Source of the DNA: Coniosporium tulheliwenetii | Lineage: Eukaryota; Ascomycota; Dothideomycetes | Assembly: GCA_030247845.1 (NCBI GenBank) | Contig: JAPDRP010000003.1 | Coordinates: forward strand, 1 to 64,000 | DNA: 64,000 bases | Direction of reading: 5' to 3' | Shown here: piece after piece, positions 45,141 to 56,423 of the stretch | Position numbering within the stretch: the stretch's first letter is position 1 | Layout of the letters: the number at the start of each line of letters is the position of its first letter | Notes under the pieces: model-generated | Databases searched by the model: none | What the model saw: the letters and a program-made list of their open reading frames with translations, nothing else | What the model was told of the DNA's origin: nothing | Translations under genes and position numbers: made by a program

Positions 45141-46190
45141 TCAAGGGTTAGCCGCAAGTTCGTCAATGATCTTGTTGGCAGGATATTGAACTCGCGCGAT
45201 AGGGCCATTGCGGTCGTCGACCGTCTCGATGAGCTGCTTCATGTACCGCAGATTCTTGCGCCTGCTCCAATTCGCCTTGTGCGCGTTCCAGTACGTGAGG
45301 TTCCCAAACATGAACAGATAGCGCATTGAGCGAGACAAGCCCACGCAGAGACGGAGCTTGTCCCTGACGAAGCCGAAAGGATTGTCTGGCCCGCCGGTCG
45401 CCACGAAGTGAAGGATGATGATGCTCTTCTCTTGGCCCTCGAAAGAGTCGACCGTGCCACACTCCACATTGCGGATTGAAACGGCCTTTAGGGCTTTCTG
45501 CATCTTATCGCGGTCGAAGCGGTATATACTAACGACGGCAATCTCGCTTGCTGGCACATATTGGAGTAAACCGCGCACCGAGGTGGCGATGGCGTTGATG
45601 CCTCCTGGGTTGGCCTGGGAGGTTCCCCCTTCCTCTGTCACGCAGTGCGAGTTGACGTTGAAGAAGCACCACCGATTGACGTGCGGCCTGAAGATGCCCC
45701 AAGACATGGTGGGCAGCGCGACCTGGACGCCAAAGGCGATAGGGTCCGCGGCGGGGTTGGCTATGGTCGAGTTCGGATCGGGGACGAGGAGGCTCTCGTA
45801 AAACAAATCCGACACGATGTGGACAATGTCTTCGTGCGAGCGGAAGTTGTGGTTTAGGCGCAGCCGGAGGCCCAGCGGACGGTCGGTGAAATAATCCAGC
45901 ACGGAGATGAGCAGCTAAACACCGAGAGGGTTGGCGCCGCTGGTACTAGAGCCAATGTAGGGGCTGAGCTGATTCATGTCTCCGGCCAAAACGATGAGGC
46001 GAATGAGCTCTTGTACGGTGAGGGGCTGGAGCGCTGCGGAGACGTGTGCTTGAAGCCTTGTCGATGATAACTACGTCGGCTTAGAAACCGCGGTTGAACA
46101 GCTGTGGGAGGTTGTGAGGGTGTAAAAGACGACGCGATGCGCAACCGAAAACCGCACGCTGGAAACGCCGGCGAACTTCGGCATAACTAA
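45141..46190 (-). pseudogene. SF1 (Upf1/ZNFX1-like) helicase, C-terminal half
   Basis: The open part (45902-45141) has LRLRLNHNFRSHEDIVHIVS (motif IV/RecA2 start), IRNVECGTVDSFEGQEKSII (motif V), FVRDKLRLCVGLSRSMRYLF (motif VI) and a short tail. Upstream, with two stops, are ADVVIIDKASSTRL (Walker B, normally DEAS/DEA) and VLAGDMNQLSPYIGSST (motif III, GDxxQLxP) at about 46,070-45,930. E to K in Walker B is a G-to-A change. The gene's 5' half is absent on this strand; a matching 5' half lies head to head at 46805-48500. Fungal members are unwinding ATPases of unknown role. Confidence 0.72.
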
Positions 46191-46804
46191 GTTAATAGAC
46201 TTGCCGGTCTGGCGGCTCCAGCCAGCGCGTAATGGTTGCAGACTGGAATACTAACTTTTCGGCTTCACTTTCGGCTCCTTTCCGCGGGACCTATTTCCGC
46301 ATACTCTCTTCATTCCAGCCGTCTATCTATTTCGCCTAGGCAACTCTCCCAACTTCAGCTCTTCAACCTTTAACGCCATCTTCGCGACTCAGACCTGCCC
46401 GCCCATCTCAAGCTTCTCCCGCCTAGCAGGGCTCTGCCTGTGACTTCATCAAGTTCCAAGGCTCACTCTCGCGTGTTGCAGCTGTCTAACTTCACTACCG
46501 CATTCCGCCTCTGCCTGTGATGTCGAAGATCTTCGCCGTACGTTGCTTCTGTTCAAGCTCACTCCCTCGCTCAAGCTGACAGCTCTCTCTCCAGCTCACT
46601 GCCTTGCCCAGGCCCCACCAGTGGCATCTTCATCATCCCGTACCATCGACAGGCTTGACTGGAGGTATGTTCAACTTGATCTCGTCTCTTTCCCCTAAGA
46701 TTCACCCTGCTCGTCACTGCTAGCCGCGTTCTCTCCCTGTGGATGCCAGTCGGCGAAAAGGACAATCCAGTGCGGCTAAACTGTAAGGTTTAGAGGGTCA
46801 ACCA
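46191..46804. other. Region between the two helicase halves, no gene seen
   Basis: Pyrimidine-rich (CTCTCCCAACTTC-like) sequence upstream of 46805, as in many fungal promoters. No TATA box is clear. Confidence 0.4.
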
Positions 46805-48510
46805 TTGATCAGCACAGTCACAAGTGTGCGAGGGCTTTCAGACGGCAGCCAGGAGGACCAGCTCACTATCGGCGACTTGGACGCGCAACGAGGAAAGAAC
46901 AGCCGCACCGCACACCTTCCGAACACCATCGACTTCCAGCTACAGTCGATCCTGCCGATATCTAGGATCAGGGTGCAAGACCGCAGCCGCTATGAAGAAG
47001 TACTGCTAGTCGATCCCGACGACTGCGGACATATTCTCTTCTGGTGGCCGGCGGGAGATGGCAGTGGTGTGGTGCGGTTGGATGTAAGGTTCCTGAAGGG
47101 CCGCCATCCGATACGGGTCATCTTGACAGACGACACCTTCGCATGCGGCTCCAACCAAGCAGAATTTTTGGACCACGCTGCGCAAGCAACAGCATTGCAG
47201 GTGGAATTCAAGGTCATTAAGCACGATGTCTGCGCGGTCGAGGCCTACGAGAGCAACCTCCAGGATCGATCTCTAGGGCGCCTAGGCGTTCCTACGAATA
47301 ACTGGTGGGTTACTAGACATCCAGACTACCACAGCGGACCACAAGGCGCGAATCGTTACGCCAACTTCCGCAATGGCAGTAGTGAACCTCGCCTGCCTGA
47401 CTGGCTCGCGACTGGGGAAGGGCGCAAATACCACCCGTTTTTCACCGAGGACAAGATCGAGAAACCGCTGTTCCATTCCGGCAAGATGCTGGAGGATTTC
47501 CTCCAAGTAGCGCTGCTCTGGGAACGGAAGTCCGACCGCGACATGTACACGGAGCAATTTCACAGCAATGCCCGGTTCGACGCAGCATTTGAGAAGACGG
47601 CTCATGGCACCTGCGTCTTCATCAAGGTTTGGGTGAAGAATCAGGTCATCCAAGCCGGCGGAGAATGGGTGCTCCCCCAAGATGGCTGTCAGGCAGAAGT
47701 AACCGACCATCAGACCGTCTTCCCGGAGATGCCAGGCAGGAAGAAGATTGTGACGTGGGCTGGAAAGCTTCGTCGCGCGCCTTCCAGCCTCGGCTGTGAC
47801 TTACATATGGTCTGCCACATCCCCTCAGTTATGCGGCGCAACGACATCGACGTCCCGCACCAGTTCCGCTTGCGGCAGCTGCAGATTGACATCCTTACGA
47901 ACGATGTTGCCATCGACCGACAGATGGAGGCGGTCGAGAGGGCGGCAGCTTTCATCTCCGCTCTCGACCGTGAGCAACATGAATCAACGAAACGACTAGC
48001 ACGTTTCTCGCTTCGCGACGTGCTCTACGGAGGCCTTGGTGAGCCCGGCCGAGTATCTCCGCACTTTGTCAACGAGTTTACCCGATTCTCGCAACTCGAC
48101 ACGGCAGAGGTGAACCGGATTGTGAACCTCGTGGGGAACGTCATCCCACACAGGCTGAACGCTCCGCAGCTGAATGCATACAATCATCTGCTCAACGGCG
48201 GCGCCCCGCAGCGCTCGCAACTCTCGAAGGGTGGTCGGGTACGGGGAAGGCAACTTGTCTCGTGCGCTTCGTGTACGCAATGGCCCTCATGGGATTCAAA
48301 GTCCTCTACGTCGTAGAGGCAAACGCAGGCGTGCAGGCCGCAACGGCGAGCCTCCATAAGTACGCCGCAACACGCCCAGCCCAAGAAATTGAACACTTGC
48401 ACATCCGGCTATTGCACGCCACCGCTGAAGGCCTGCTGGATCCACTGAGGCTCTGCATCACGAGCTGCCGCAAATCCTGCAACGGCATCGTCTTCCGTAC
48501 AGCCACCTCC
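46805..48510 (+). pseudogene. SF1 helicase, N-terminal half, broken at Walker A
   Basis: A long open frame from 46805 has no known catalytic domain for its first ~450 residues (a unique N-terminal region with EFKVIKHDVCAVEAY and MLEDFLQVALLWER). It ends with the helicase Q-motif-like LNAPQLNAYNHLLNGGAPQR (48,160-48,225). The next motif, LEGWSGTGKATCLVRFVYAM (Walker A, normally GPPGTGKT), is one frame over, so a frameshift sits at ~48,225. The second frame continues ALMGFKVLYVVEANAGVQAA to about 48,500, where homology ends. Motifs II-VI are missing here but appear in inverted order on the minus strand at 45141-46190. Either one gene was split by an inversion or two partial copies met. Confidence 0.68.
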
Positions 48511-48553
48511 TCCGTCGCCTCCACCCTCCGCGCCCGCCTCTGGCGAGGCCGAG

Positions 48554-49096
48554 TTACTTCAAGACCTCTACGAGCTGGAAAAGGTCGAGCCGCTTATGGA
48601 GCCATTGATCGCATCCGCAGTTTGACGGCCCATCAGAGGCTGGCTCCACGATCGACAGCTTCCGGGACCGCTTCCGGTACGGAGTTGGGACATGCTCGTC
48701 GGAACTCAGAGCCTCGTCGAGCGGCGTTGGTGTACGAGGCCCTGGACGATGAGTACGCTGCGAGCTCCGAGTTGGTTCAGACGTCTTGCTGGGATCCTGG
48801 CTCCAGTGGACACTCCTCATGTCCGCCGGCCGGCTCTGGCGACGTAGTTCGCTCGCTACGGTGTCAAGTCGACCAATCGCGGCGCTGTACTGGTCGTGCT
48901 CGACCTCTCGTTGATGGCGTTCGTCGTCTCGCTGCTGCATTTCGACTCTGCGCAGCTCCTGCTCGTCAAGGTGCTGCTGCACATCCCACAGCGCCGTCTC
49001 TAGTGCCCGGTTTTGGAAAACTAGCCTATCGACTCCCTGCTGTGGCTTGATGTTCTTTTCAACAAGGGAGTCAACGTCTTGTAGTTGGGCCTTCAA
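48554..49096 (-). CDS. Coiled-coil hypothetical protein
   Basis: ATG 49096. About 180 residues: an N-terminal coiled coil (VFQNRALETALWDVQQHLDE, QELRRVEMQQRDDERHQREV), then a Ser/Thr/Pro-rich segment (SKTSEPTRSSQRTHRPGPRT) with a basic YRKRSRKLS motif that could be a nuclear signal. No family recognised. It abuts the end of the broken helicase on the opposite strand, so it may be the C-terminus of another rearranged gene. Confidence 0.4.
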   Translation of the reverse strand: MKAQLQDVDSLVEKNIKPQQGVDRLVFQNRALETALWDVQQHLDEQELRRVEMQQRDDERHQREVEHDQYSAAIGRLDTVASELRRQSRPADMRSVHWSQDPSKTSEPTRSSQRTHRPGPRTPTPLDEALSSDEHVPTPYRKRSRKLSIVEPASDGPSNCGCDQWLHKRLDLFQLVEVLK

Positions 49097-49422
49097 CTAG
49101 TTGGTAGTCTTTGCGTACATCTGCCTCAGTTGCTTCTCCTTTTTCTTCTCATGCAGCGTCCGAGTAACATAGGACGCCCTTTCAGGGCATCATGAGGTCG
49201 GGATAGGAGACGTTCTCACCTTCGCGCAGGTCACGGCAAGCCACTATCTTGTACTTAAGCCATCAGCGGTGAAGTTCGGTGTGTGCTATCGACTTGGGCT
49301 CGGCGTAGTCCTCGAGGAATAACGGACGACACAATGCTGACTGGTAATAGCGAGGTGCGTGGCTCTAGCGATGAGGAGTTAAAAGATTTCGATGACGTTT
49401 GGGTGGAAGTCAAGATCATGTA

Positions 49423-49680
49423 AACCACCGGTGCACGTCGAGCAGGGGAAAAGCCTCACCGCGACAGCGCTCCAGCGCTCGTTCACCGTCAGTTTCACAA
49501 AGTGCTCCATGATCAGCCGCTGTACCAAATCTTAGGAGTGACCGATAGAATTACAAGCCTTTAGTTAGCTAATTAAACTGTGTCGTGAAGCATTACATCG
49601 ATCACGAGGGAAGCTTTATCATTGATGCAACTCTAAATTTCTACGTTCGCGGTGAGGCTTTTCCCCCTAGCGTGCCGTGA
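49423..49680. mobile_element. Small inverted-repeat element (MITE-like), ~258 bp
   Basis: Inverted ends share AGGGGAAAAGCCTCACCGCG (49444-49463) and its complement CGCGGTGAGGCTTTTCCCCC (49648-49667). Weaker matching extends outward through a CACGG/GCACG word to TA dinucleotides at 49421-49422 and 49681-49682, which could be a TA duplication (Tc1-mariner type). No coding capacity. Confidence 0.55.
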
Positions 49681-49682
49681 TA

Positions 49683-50269
49683 AGACATAACTTTCGGGAT
49701 GTGGGCACATGGTTTACAAGAGCTAACCCCACGTCTCGGCTGCTGTTACCCCGAGAACCCCAGACCTGGCTTCATGCAGGGTCTCCAGGTGTGCGCTCCA
49801 GAAAATGCAGATCGGGAATCCTGCATTATTTCTCGCACTGAGCCTCAGACCGCCATTAATATGTCTTCTGCAAAACATGTTTGCAATGCTCGCTAAGCAT
49901 CGGTCAGCTAAGCAAAACACCAATGCGGCATTGCCTTTCCTCGTAGCTCATCTCTATGAGACGTGCGGACGAGCTTATGAACTGCAATGTCGCGTCGGAT
50001 TTGCCGAAGGTCACCGATGAATGCACATCTGCGAAACTCAATCTGGATCCCGGAGTGATGCATTAGCGGTCTGCCATCTCCGCATTCTTGAGAGGCAATG
50101 CCCCATGCGAGGCCGAATTAGAGTGACACCTCATGACATGGTCCCGGCGTGGAATAGGCCGGTGGCTTACGGTACTGGTGTTTGTGTCTGTATAAGGAAG
50201 TGTATATATACAAAGCAGGCAACCCCTCACTAGATACAGTAGGAACTACTACCTTTCCGAATTGTCACG
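49683..50269. other. Upstream region of the GH78-like gene
   Basis: No gene. A TATA-like GTGTATATATACAAAG at 50201-50216, about 60 bp before the start codon, is a plausible core promoter. Confidence 0.4.
50201..50216 (+). promoter_or_regulatory. TATA-like element of the GH78-like gene
   Basis: GTGTATATATACAAAG lies ~55-70 bp upstream of ATG 50270 on the same strand, a normal distance for a fungal TATA box plus short leader. Confidence 0.4.
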
Positions 50270-52843
50270 ATGATTGTTCCCACGACGCTTTCTATCCTTA
50301 TTGTAGCTCCTCTGCTGTGCAGCATTGGGTGAGTCTCTGTGGATACCAACGAGGAAGGACAACACTGCTGACATCCGCATAGTTTAGCTTTACCAGCTTC
50401 AGACTCGAGTGACCCCTCTACTCCGCAACTAGCAGCATACACACCAACAGCATTCTATGTTGGCACTTCGCCAGTCTCGGAGGGTCTCACCACTTACTCA
50501 GGCCAAGACTTTTCCTTGACAGAGACAAGCCCACTAGCGACTCTAGATTACGCTGCTGAGGTTGGCGGCTTTCCTTTCTTCGAGGTTTCCTCGATAAGTG
50601 GTCCGACTCAGATCGAGGTGAAGTACACGGAGGCATTTGATGGATTGAATCAGCCTTTCGCCGACGGTCCTTGGACTTTTCCAATGGACTCGCAAACACC
50701 TTCCGCACGGAGACATTCAACATCACGGAACCCGGCATTTACTCCTCTTTCTTCAACCAGGGCGGACTTCGTTGGCAATCTGTACGCCTACTCACGAATG
50801 GAATAATCCAGTTTTCGGCTGTGGGATTGCGCCCCTCAGTCGAGATTTATCCCGTGAATTCTTTGCCAGGTTCTTTCAGCGCATCGAAGCAAGACTATTC
50901 TGGTGTCTGGGGACTCGGAGCCAGAGCGGTACAAGCAGCTTGCGTTGAGGCCGGAAGTCAGCCTTCAACGTGGGAAGTGACGGATCAGGGCATGCTTATT
51001 CGTGGCCAGCAGCCGGCGCAGTCTGCGAACGGAACGTCCTTTGGCAATTACACCATGTCCTTTAGCACGAAGATTCTGAGGGGAGGGACAGGATGGAGGG
51101 TTGCTGCCGGTCTTGGTGGCGGCTATGGACCTTATTTTGTTCTCACCAGTGACTATGACAACGGACCAGCTTTCGTCAACACCAATCGCACCTTAGTGCC
51201 CCCTAACTCGCTGGTTTTCGGATACGGATGGAACATTGTCAACCAAAGTACACTCACCATGGGCCCCACGCAGACATTCGCCATCCCGATGAGAATTTTT
51301 GAAGACGAGTGGTATGAAATCAGCACGACTATCAGCGCCTCAGGGTTCAACGTATCTGTCGACGGTCAACATGCTGCATTCATCCCTATCAAAGAAGCAA
51401 TCACATGGGCAAACCCCGTCTTTGGCAGCGACTTGCCAACGGCAGGAACCTGGGGCTTTGGGCCATTCCAAGACCAGATTGCGTATTTCAGGGATGTCAG
51501 AGTCATAGCTGAAAACGGAACAAGACTCTACACAAACGACCTCATGTCTAATTCGACACTTGATGAGTACGGCATCAACACCAACAAGCACTCTGTATGC
51601 CTTGACGGTCCTAAAAGAGACAGACTCATTTGGACTGGCGACTTTGCCCACACCGTGAGGACGGTATTAGCTAGCACCAATCGAACGGACTTCATCCAGG
51701 GCTTCTTGCGATTATAAAGAGTTCTATTTTCCGTCCTTTTACCCCTTCGTCGACTATCAGTTTTTCGTGCTTGACGTTGTCGGACAGTACTATTGGTACT
51801 CGGGCGATATCGCCATCTTGAGAAACTACTGGTCTAACATCACGAAGCTGGCAGCAGCAGTACTGGGCGAGGTTGATCCTGTCACAAGTTTGGCTGGTGG
51901 AGATGCTGGCGACTTCTACTTCCTCGCCCAAGGATACTTTAACGCCACGGCTCCATCTGCGTTGTTACATCTCTCCTTGCAGCGTCTGGCTGGGGTTGCT
52001 ACAGCTCTCAACGATTCTTCCGCTGCAGCACTGTACACTTCTACCGCATCAAATCTCAGCATGGCGATTAATGCGCGGCTATGGTCTGACAGCATTGGCA
52101 CATATTCCAACGCACTCTTGGACTCTAACAACTACACACTTGCAGCCACCGCCTTTCCTATCCTCGCTGGCATTGCGAACACGTCGCAGGCCACTTCAGC
52201 AATCTCCAAGCTATCAACCCTGTTCCACACTATCGGCTATAAGGACTCCTCCGCAGTTCCGAGCACAAACCTCACACAACTCTCACCGAACATCCAAGGT
52301 TTTCTTCTCGAATCCCTCTTTGTCGCTCATCTCGACTTGGACGTTCCCGCCGATGTCGTTGTTCCCGTTATCACCAACCTCCTCGATGTCTTCTGGCCAA
52401 AGATGCTGAACCAGAATCAGTACTATACGGGCGCGACATGGGAGTACTTGTACCCCGATGGCAGTCCCGGAATAGATTTGTACACCAGTTTGAGTCATCC
52501 ATGGGGAAGCGCACCAACTTATGTGCTCAGCAGCTACGTCTTAGGGGTGCGGCCATTGGAGCCGGGCTACAAGACCTGGGTGTTTGAGCCCGTGTTGATG
52601 CAGGAGTTGGGTCTGCAGTGGGCGGAAGGCATGGTGCCGACGCCATATGGAACCATCGAAGCGAGATGGGAAATCGCGGATGGCAATGTGCGGATGACGG
52701 TCAAGGGACCGAGTGGGACGAGCGGGGTGTGTAGGTTGCAAGGTGGAAAAGCGAGAAAGGTCAACAAGCGGGATGCTGACGATGATGCACATGAGGTCAT
52801 GGTGACAGGAGGCGAACGAATCACTGTCGTATTTAATATCTAA
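50270..52843 (+). CDS. Secreted GH78-like alpha-L-rhamnosidase (one intron, two frame breaks)
   Basis: Extracellular glycoside hydrolase expected to remove L-rhamnose from plant glycans. Exon 1 (50270-50328) encodes a signal peptide, MIVPTTLSILIVAPLLCSIG, spliced by a 54 bp intron (GTGAGT...CATAG, 50329-50382) to LALPASDSSD. The mature protein has an N-terminal beta region (FSNGLANTFRTETFN), the family hallmark DGPKRDRLIWTGDFAHTVRT (~51,602-51,665), a helical barrel (DVVGQYYWYSGDIAILRNYW, then YTGATWEYLYPDGSP) and a C-terminal beta domain (YGTIEARWEIADGNVRMTV). Many Asn-X-Ser/Thr sites fit secretion. The frame breaks at 50675-50685, where adding one T to T4 gives GPWTFSNGLANTFR as in the family. 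It breaks again at ~51,712 near FLRL/DYKEFY; that site is not a simple homopolymer, so a true lesion or missed intron is possible. About 840 codons. Confidence 0.78.
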
Positions 52844-53545
52844 AGGGTTAAATAGCAAGGATCGCAGGCTATGTCCAAGAATCTCTTGATGATTCTATGA
52901 ATCTGAAAAGATAGACGACACACTCGTTGCAAACATAACGATCACGCAAGTCACGCAAGTCAGGAGGCACATGTGGTGAAAAGAATACAACGGTTCTATC
53001 TGCCTAGCAATACTCTGCGGGCAAGAAGTCCCCACGCGCTCTGCTCGCCGACGCAATTGCAGCCGCAGTGGCTCGAGGCGAGGGTCTGCATCCGGTCACC
53101 TTGTCACGTTGTTGGAGGATTGTCAACATCATTCAGTAGCATCAATTCAGAGATAGCCCATCAAGAGGGCAATGCGATGGTCACAAGCATCATGTCACGG
53201 GCAACCAGATGGAGAGTTGCAATGGAAGAAAATCAAAGCTTGATGCTATACTACATGAAGCAGACCCTCAGGACTCCAAGCAGTGAAAAGGACCTGCGCA
53301 TAAGCAGCAAAGTCCAGCCGCGACCACAAAGATCAGCAAGGCTACGAAGACGACCTGCACATGAGCAGCAAGGTCCAGCCGCGATCAACGGGGATCAGCG
53401 ACGCCGGCGTGGGCCATCAGGACCATAAGGAGCCGGGATGCTCGAATGGGCCGGAGGAGGGCAGCGGCAACGACGAAGATGGCGCTGCGGTGGATTGAGC
53501 TATCGAGAAAGTCAGTATAGCTCAACAAGTAGGACAGAACGGCTG
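52844..53545. other. Intergenic with a short tandem duplication
   Basis: No gene supported. A ~59 bp unit (GACCTGCGCATAAGCAGCAA...) occurs twice at about 53291-53349 and 53350-53405 with a few differences. Confidence 0.45.
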
Positions 53546-54141
53546 TCACATACCGCGGGCCTGAACGGCTGCCCTGCGGTCTTCCATCACCTTATTCGTC
53601 GCCCGCCTCCTCCCCTCCATCACGCCTTGATGGTACATCTCCTCCCTCGCATCCGCCGCCGCCTCCGCTCTCACCCGTTCCACCTCTGCTCTGGCGTTGG
53701 CACCAGCCGCCGCGATCCTTGCCTGGGTGCTGCGCTCCAACTCCGCGCGAGTCTAAAACTGAGGCCGTCCCGCTTTCTTGTAGAGGCCTGGGGCTAGATC
53801 GCACTGTTGGGCGCCGTGATAGACCCTCCCCAGTTGCCGGCGCTCGTGGTGCGCGCAGACCCTTTGGCTATTGGGCCACTGGTGTCCCATCGTCTCGCAA
53901 GTGACGCACCTGCCCTGGTAGGCGACCTTCCTCACGTTGCCCGTGCTGCGCTTTCCCTTTTCTTGCGCTTCGCGGGCGGCTCATCTTCAGCTTCGCCGTA
54001 TTGGCAGCTATCTTCCTCTGCTTCTTCGCCAACTGGGAGGCTCCCCTCCATCGGCTCTCCCTGACTCTCTTCTTCGAGGGGTCCATCGTCGTAGTCGAGG
54101 ATGCTCTCGGGTTCTCGCTCATTGTTCGAGTGGCTTGCCAT
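53546..54141 (-). pseudogene. Small nuclear-type protein with zinc-knuckle-like motif and coiled coil (broken or misread)
   Basis: ATG 54141. Acidic N-terminus (EPESILDYDDGPLEEESQGE), a basic PPAKRKKRES nuclear-signal-like stretch, then a Cys/His cluster GRCVTCETMGHQWPNSQRVC (C-x2-C-x4-H-x8-C) and an Ala/Arg-rich coiled coil (ARIAAAGANARAEVERVRAE). The frame breaks near 53934; one extra A (GCAACG to GCAAACG) joins SAARA to NVRKVAYQGRC. An in-frame TAG follows PQF at ~53750; the same frame then continues to 53546. With the repair the length is 198 codons. The TAG cannot be a homopolymer error, so it is either a real stop giving a short protein or a decayed gene. Function unknown; the knuckle suggests nucleic-acid binding. 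Confidence 0.5.
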
Positions 54142-54666
54142 GTTTGCTTGAATTGTCGCTGGTGAGTATAATGTGAGATGGTAGTGGGAAGAAATGAGAT
54201 GGAATGAAAGTGAAAGCTTGACGGAATTGCACGCGGACGCGACGTGCCGATTACATAATCTCGTGAATTGAGCGTTGTTATAGAGACGCGCCCACACACA
54301 AATTCGTTTTCTTCACATACATCCACACATATTGACACTGTGAGTGACGCCGCGAAGCTCCACCACGCTGCACACAAGTGTTCTACGTATGACGATATAG
54401 AAAAATGACACAACGTCGTGGAAACTCGCGCGGTGCGCCTTCGGGCAGGCCGCTTTATCTCGAAGACGAAGGTAAGATGACACTCTACCTCTTGTACCCA
54501 CCATGCCCTGTCCAATGAACTTCTCGGACGAAGAGCTGAAAGCACACTATGAGAACTCAGACGGATGGAAATAGATCTCTCTGCTTGCCATACACAATGA
54601 CTCCCCTTGTAGACCAAGCTTGAAGCAGCAGACCCATCCACTTATCCTCTTCCCCTGTTTACAACA
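54142..54666. other. Intergenic, no gene seen
   Basis: 5' flank of the zinc-knuckle-like gene and 3' flank of the tannase gene. The long minus-strand frame crossing 53868-54641 is a shadow reading. Confidence 0.4.
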
Positions 54667-56423
54667 CTAGACGCAATTCCAGCTCTCCGGCTCCGTCGGA
54701 TCTCCACTTTCCGAGTACACGTTTCGTGTCGGGTACTTGCAATGCGCCCTCTGAAACGCAACTCCCAGACTCCTCGTATCATTCACAAACTTCGTACCCA
54801 GAATGCTCTCCGGCGCGGTCCTATTCTCCACCCACCTCACCATGGCCATCAAGATGTTCGCATCAGGACTCAAACTCGCATTGCCCCTACTTTGCCCGAT
54901 CTGCCACGCGCCGGGCCCACCAGAGCAATGCTCCATTCCTGAGATGCGGAAGTAGCGGTAGAAGCTGTCCAGCGCGGACGATGGCAAGTTCATAGTGCGG
55001 GACACGTAGTTGTAGTATCGCGCCGAGTTGTCGGAGCTGATGATGCCATCCTGGAGGCCGTGGTAGGTGAGCAGCTTGCCGCCCTGTCTCTGAAAGTGCT
55101 GAGATCGCCCTTCCAGGTCTCGATCCCCCCGGGTTGAGGCGCGCGGCGTAGGCGTAGTCGGCCGCGTCCAGCGTCGCAGGGTCCCAGTTCGGGTCGTTGT
55201 ACACGGCGTAGCGGAACCAGTCGGCGGTGTACGGGAATGGCCGGCCGTTGAGGATGGCTTGCCCCGCTACGCGCTCGGCGCCAGGCTGAAGGCGTGGGTA
55301 GACGAGGCTGCCGTCGAGGCCGTAGAGAGGGGAGAAGATTTGTCTGAGGGTGTTGGCTTGCTCGCCGGTTAGGCAGTTCGTAGTGTTGCCGGGACCGCAA
55401 ATTAGAGATTCAGGACGGTATTGGCAGAGGTCTGGGTCTTCGAGGATGCCGTCGGCGTATCCGTCGATTCTGTCGCACTGGTTCAAGATATCTTGATGGA
55501 TTACGGGCCACATGCTTGCGGGAATGAAGGTGCTTGCGTTGGCGGGGCCTGTGAGCGTGTAGAAGTGGCCGCTCCAGGAAGTCAGATTATTGAAAGCGTT
55601 CGCTGGTGCTCCGGCCACGACGCCGTCAAAGATATCTGGGAAGTCTTGCACCATCTTCAAGCCCTGACGCCCCCGGTCGAGCAACCGAGATAGTAAGACT
55701 TCGTGTGTGGAGCTCCATAGAAGTCGTGGCTGATCTGCTTGCCAACTACAACGCCCGTATACACACTGTGAAACCAGTCAGTTGGAGAATCACATCAGCC
55801 TGTGGTATATCTACTTACGATCTCCAAGCAAAGTCTTGCACAACGTCTGGATTGTTGTAAAATGCACCCCCACTGGTTCCGTTATGACCCTTGCATGAAG
55901 TTAGACAGTGATACGGGAAAGCTGGGTACACGGTCACTCACATTGTTTCCACCCACGGTGGCAAAGCCGAGGCCAACGGTGTATGCCATGTCCTCATACT
56001 GGATGCCTGCAAGACGTTCCATCAGTCCTCCATTGCAAGACATGCTGTAGATACTGCGCTGTTAGAGCTGAGATGGGTCCACTCACAGCCACCTAAGCCT
56101 CCATTGCCCGTACTCAAGAACCTCCCAGTCCAGTCACGGGGTAGCCAAGTCTCCATACTGATACCGGACCGATTCGATGTCGCAACATAGAGGGCGATGC
56201 GGCATATGTCCTTTGGAATAACTTGAGACGGACGAGCACATGTGACATTGTAGTCCGGGAAAGTCAGGTTTGTGCCACCCGGAACGTACTGAGAGAACCA
56301 GACAGTGCCGTTGGCAACGTCAAGCTGTGACGCGATGTCACGGCAGTGGGCTTCGAAGTTGTTGGCGAGCACAAGTCTGGCAGCACCAAATGCCGCGAGG
56401 GCAATAATACTCCCGATCCGCAT
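54667..56423 (-). CDS. Secreted tannase/feruloyl esterase (three introns, three homopolymer frame breaks)
   Basis: Tannase-family esterase that would release ferulic or gallic acids from plant polymers outside the cell. ATG 56423; signal peptide MRIGSIIALAAFGAARLVLA. Introns: 56007-56086, 55890-55941 and 55766-55818 (all GTGAGT or GTAAGT to CAG/AAG). They join WTGRFLSTGNGGLGGC to IQYEDMAYTVGLGFATVGGN, NGHNGTSGGAFYNNPDVVQD and VYTGVVVGKQISHDFY. The nucleophile motif is GCSTGGRQG, followed by FDGVVAGAPANAFN and later LLTYHGLQDGIIS (Asp/His region); the C-terminus has CKYPTRN and ESWNCV. Breaks lie at 55669-55676 (G5, inside the nucleophile motif), 55127-55133 (G6) and ~55080-55085 (G3). Adding one G at each restores one frame of 524 residues. 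I infer an intact gene. Confidence 0.85.

Noticed and set aside
44843..45151. Open frame rich in Pro, Gln and Lys on the plus strand
   Set aside because: Low-complexity composition, no domain, and it overlaps frames on both strands. Not enough to call a gene.
53868..54641. Long minus-strand open frame of 257 aa
   Set aside because: It overlaps, in another frame, the acidic/zinc-knuckle-like gene. Its composition is typical of a shadow reading and it has no motif.
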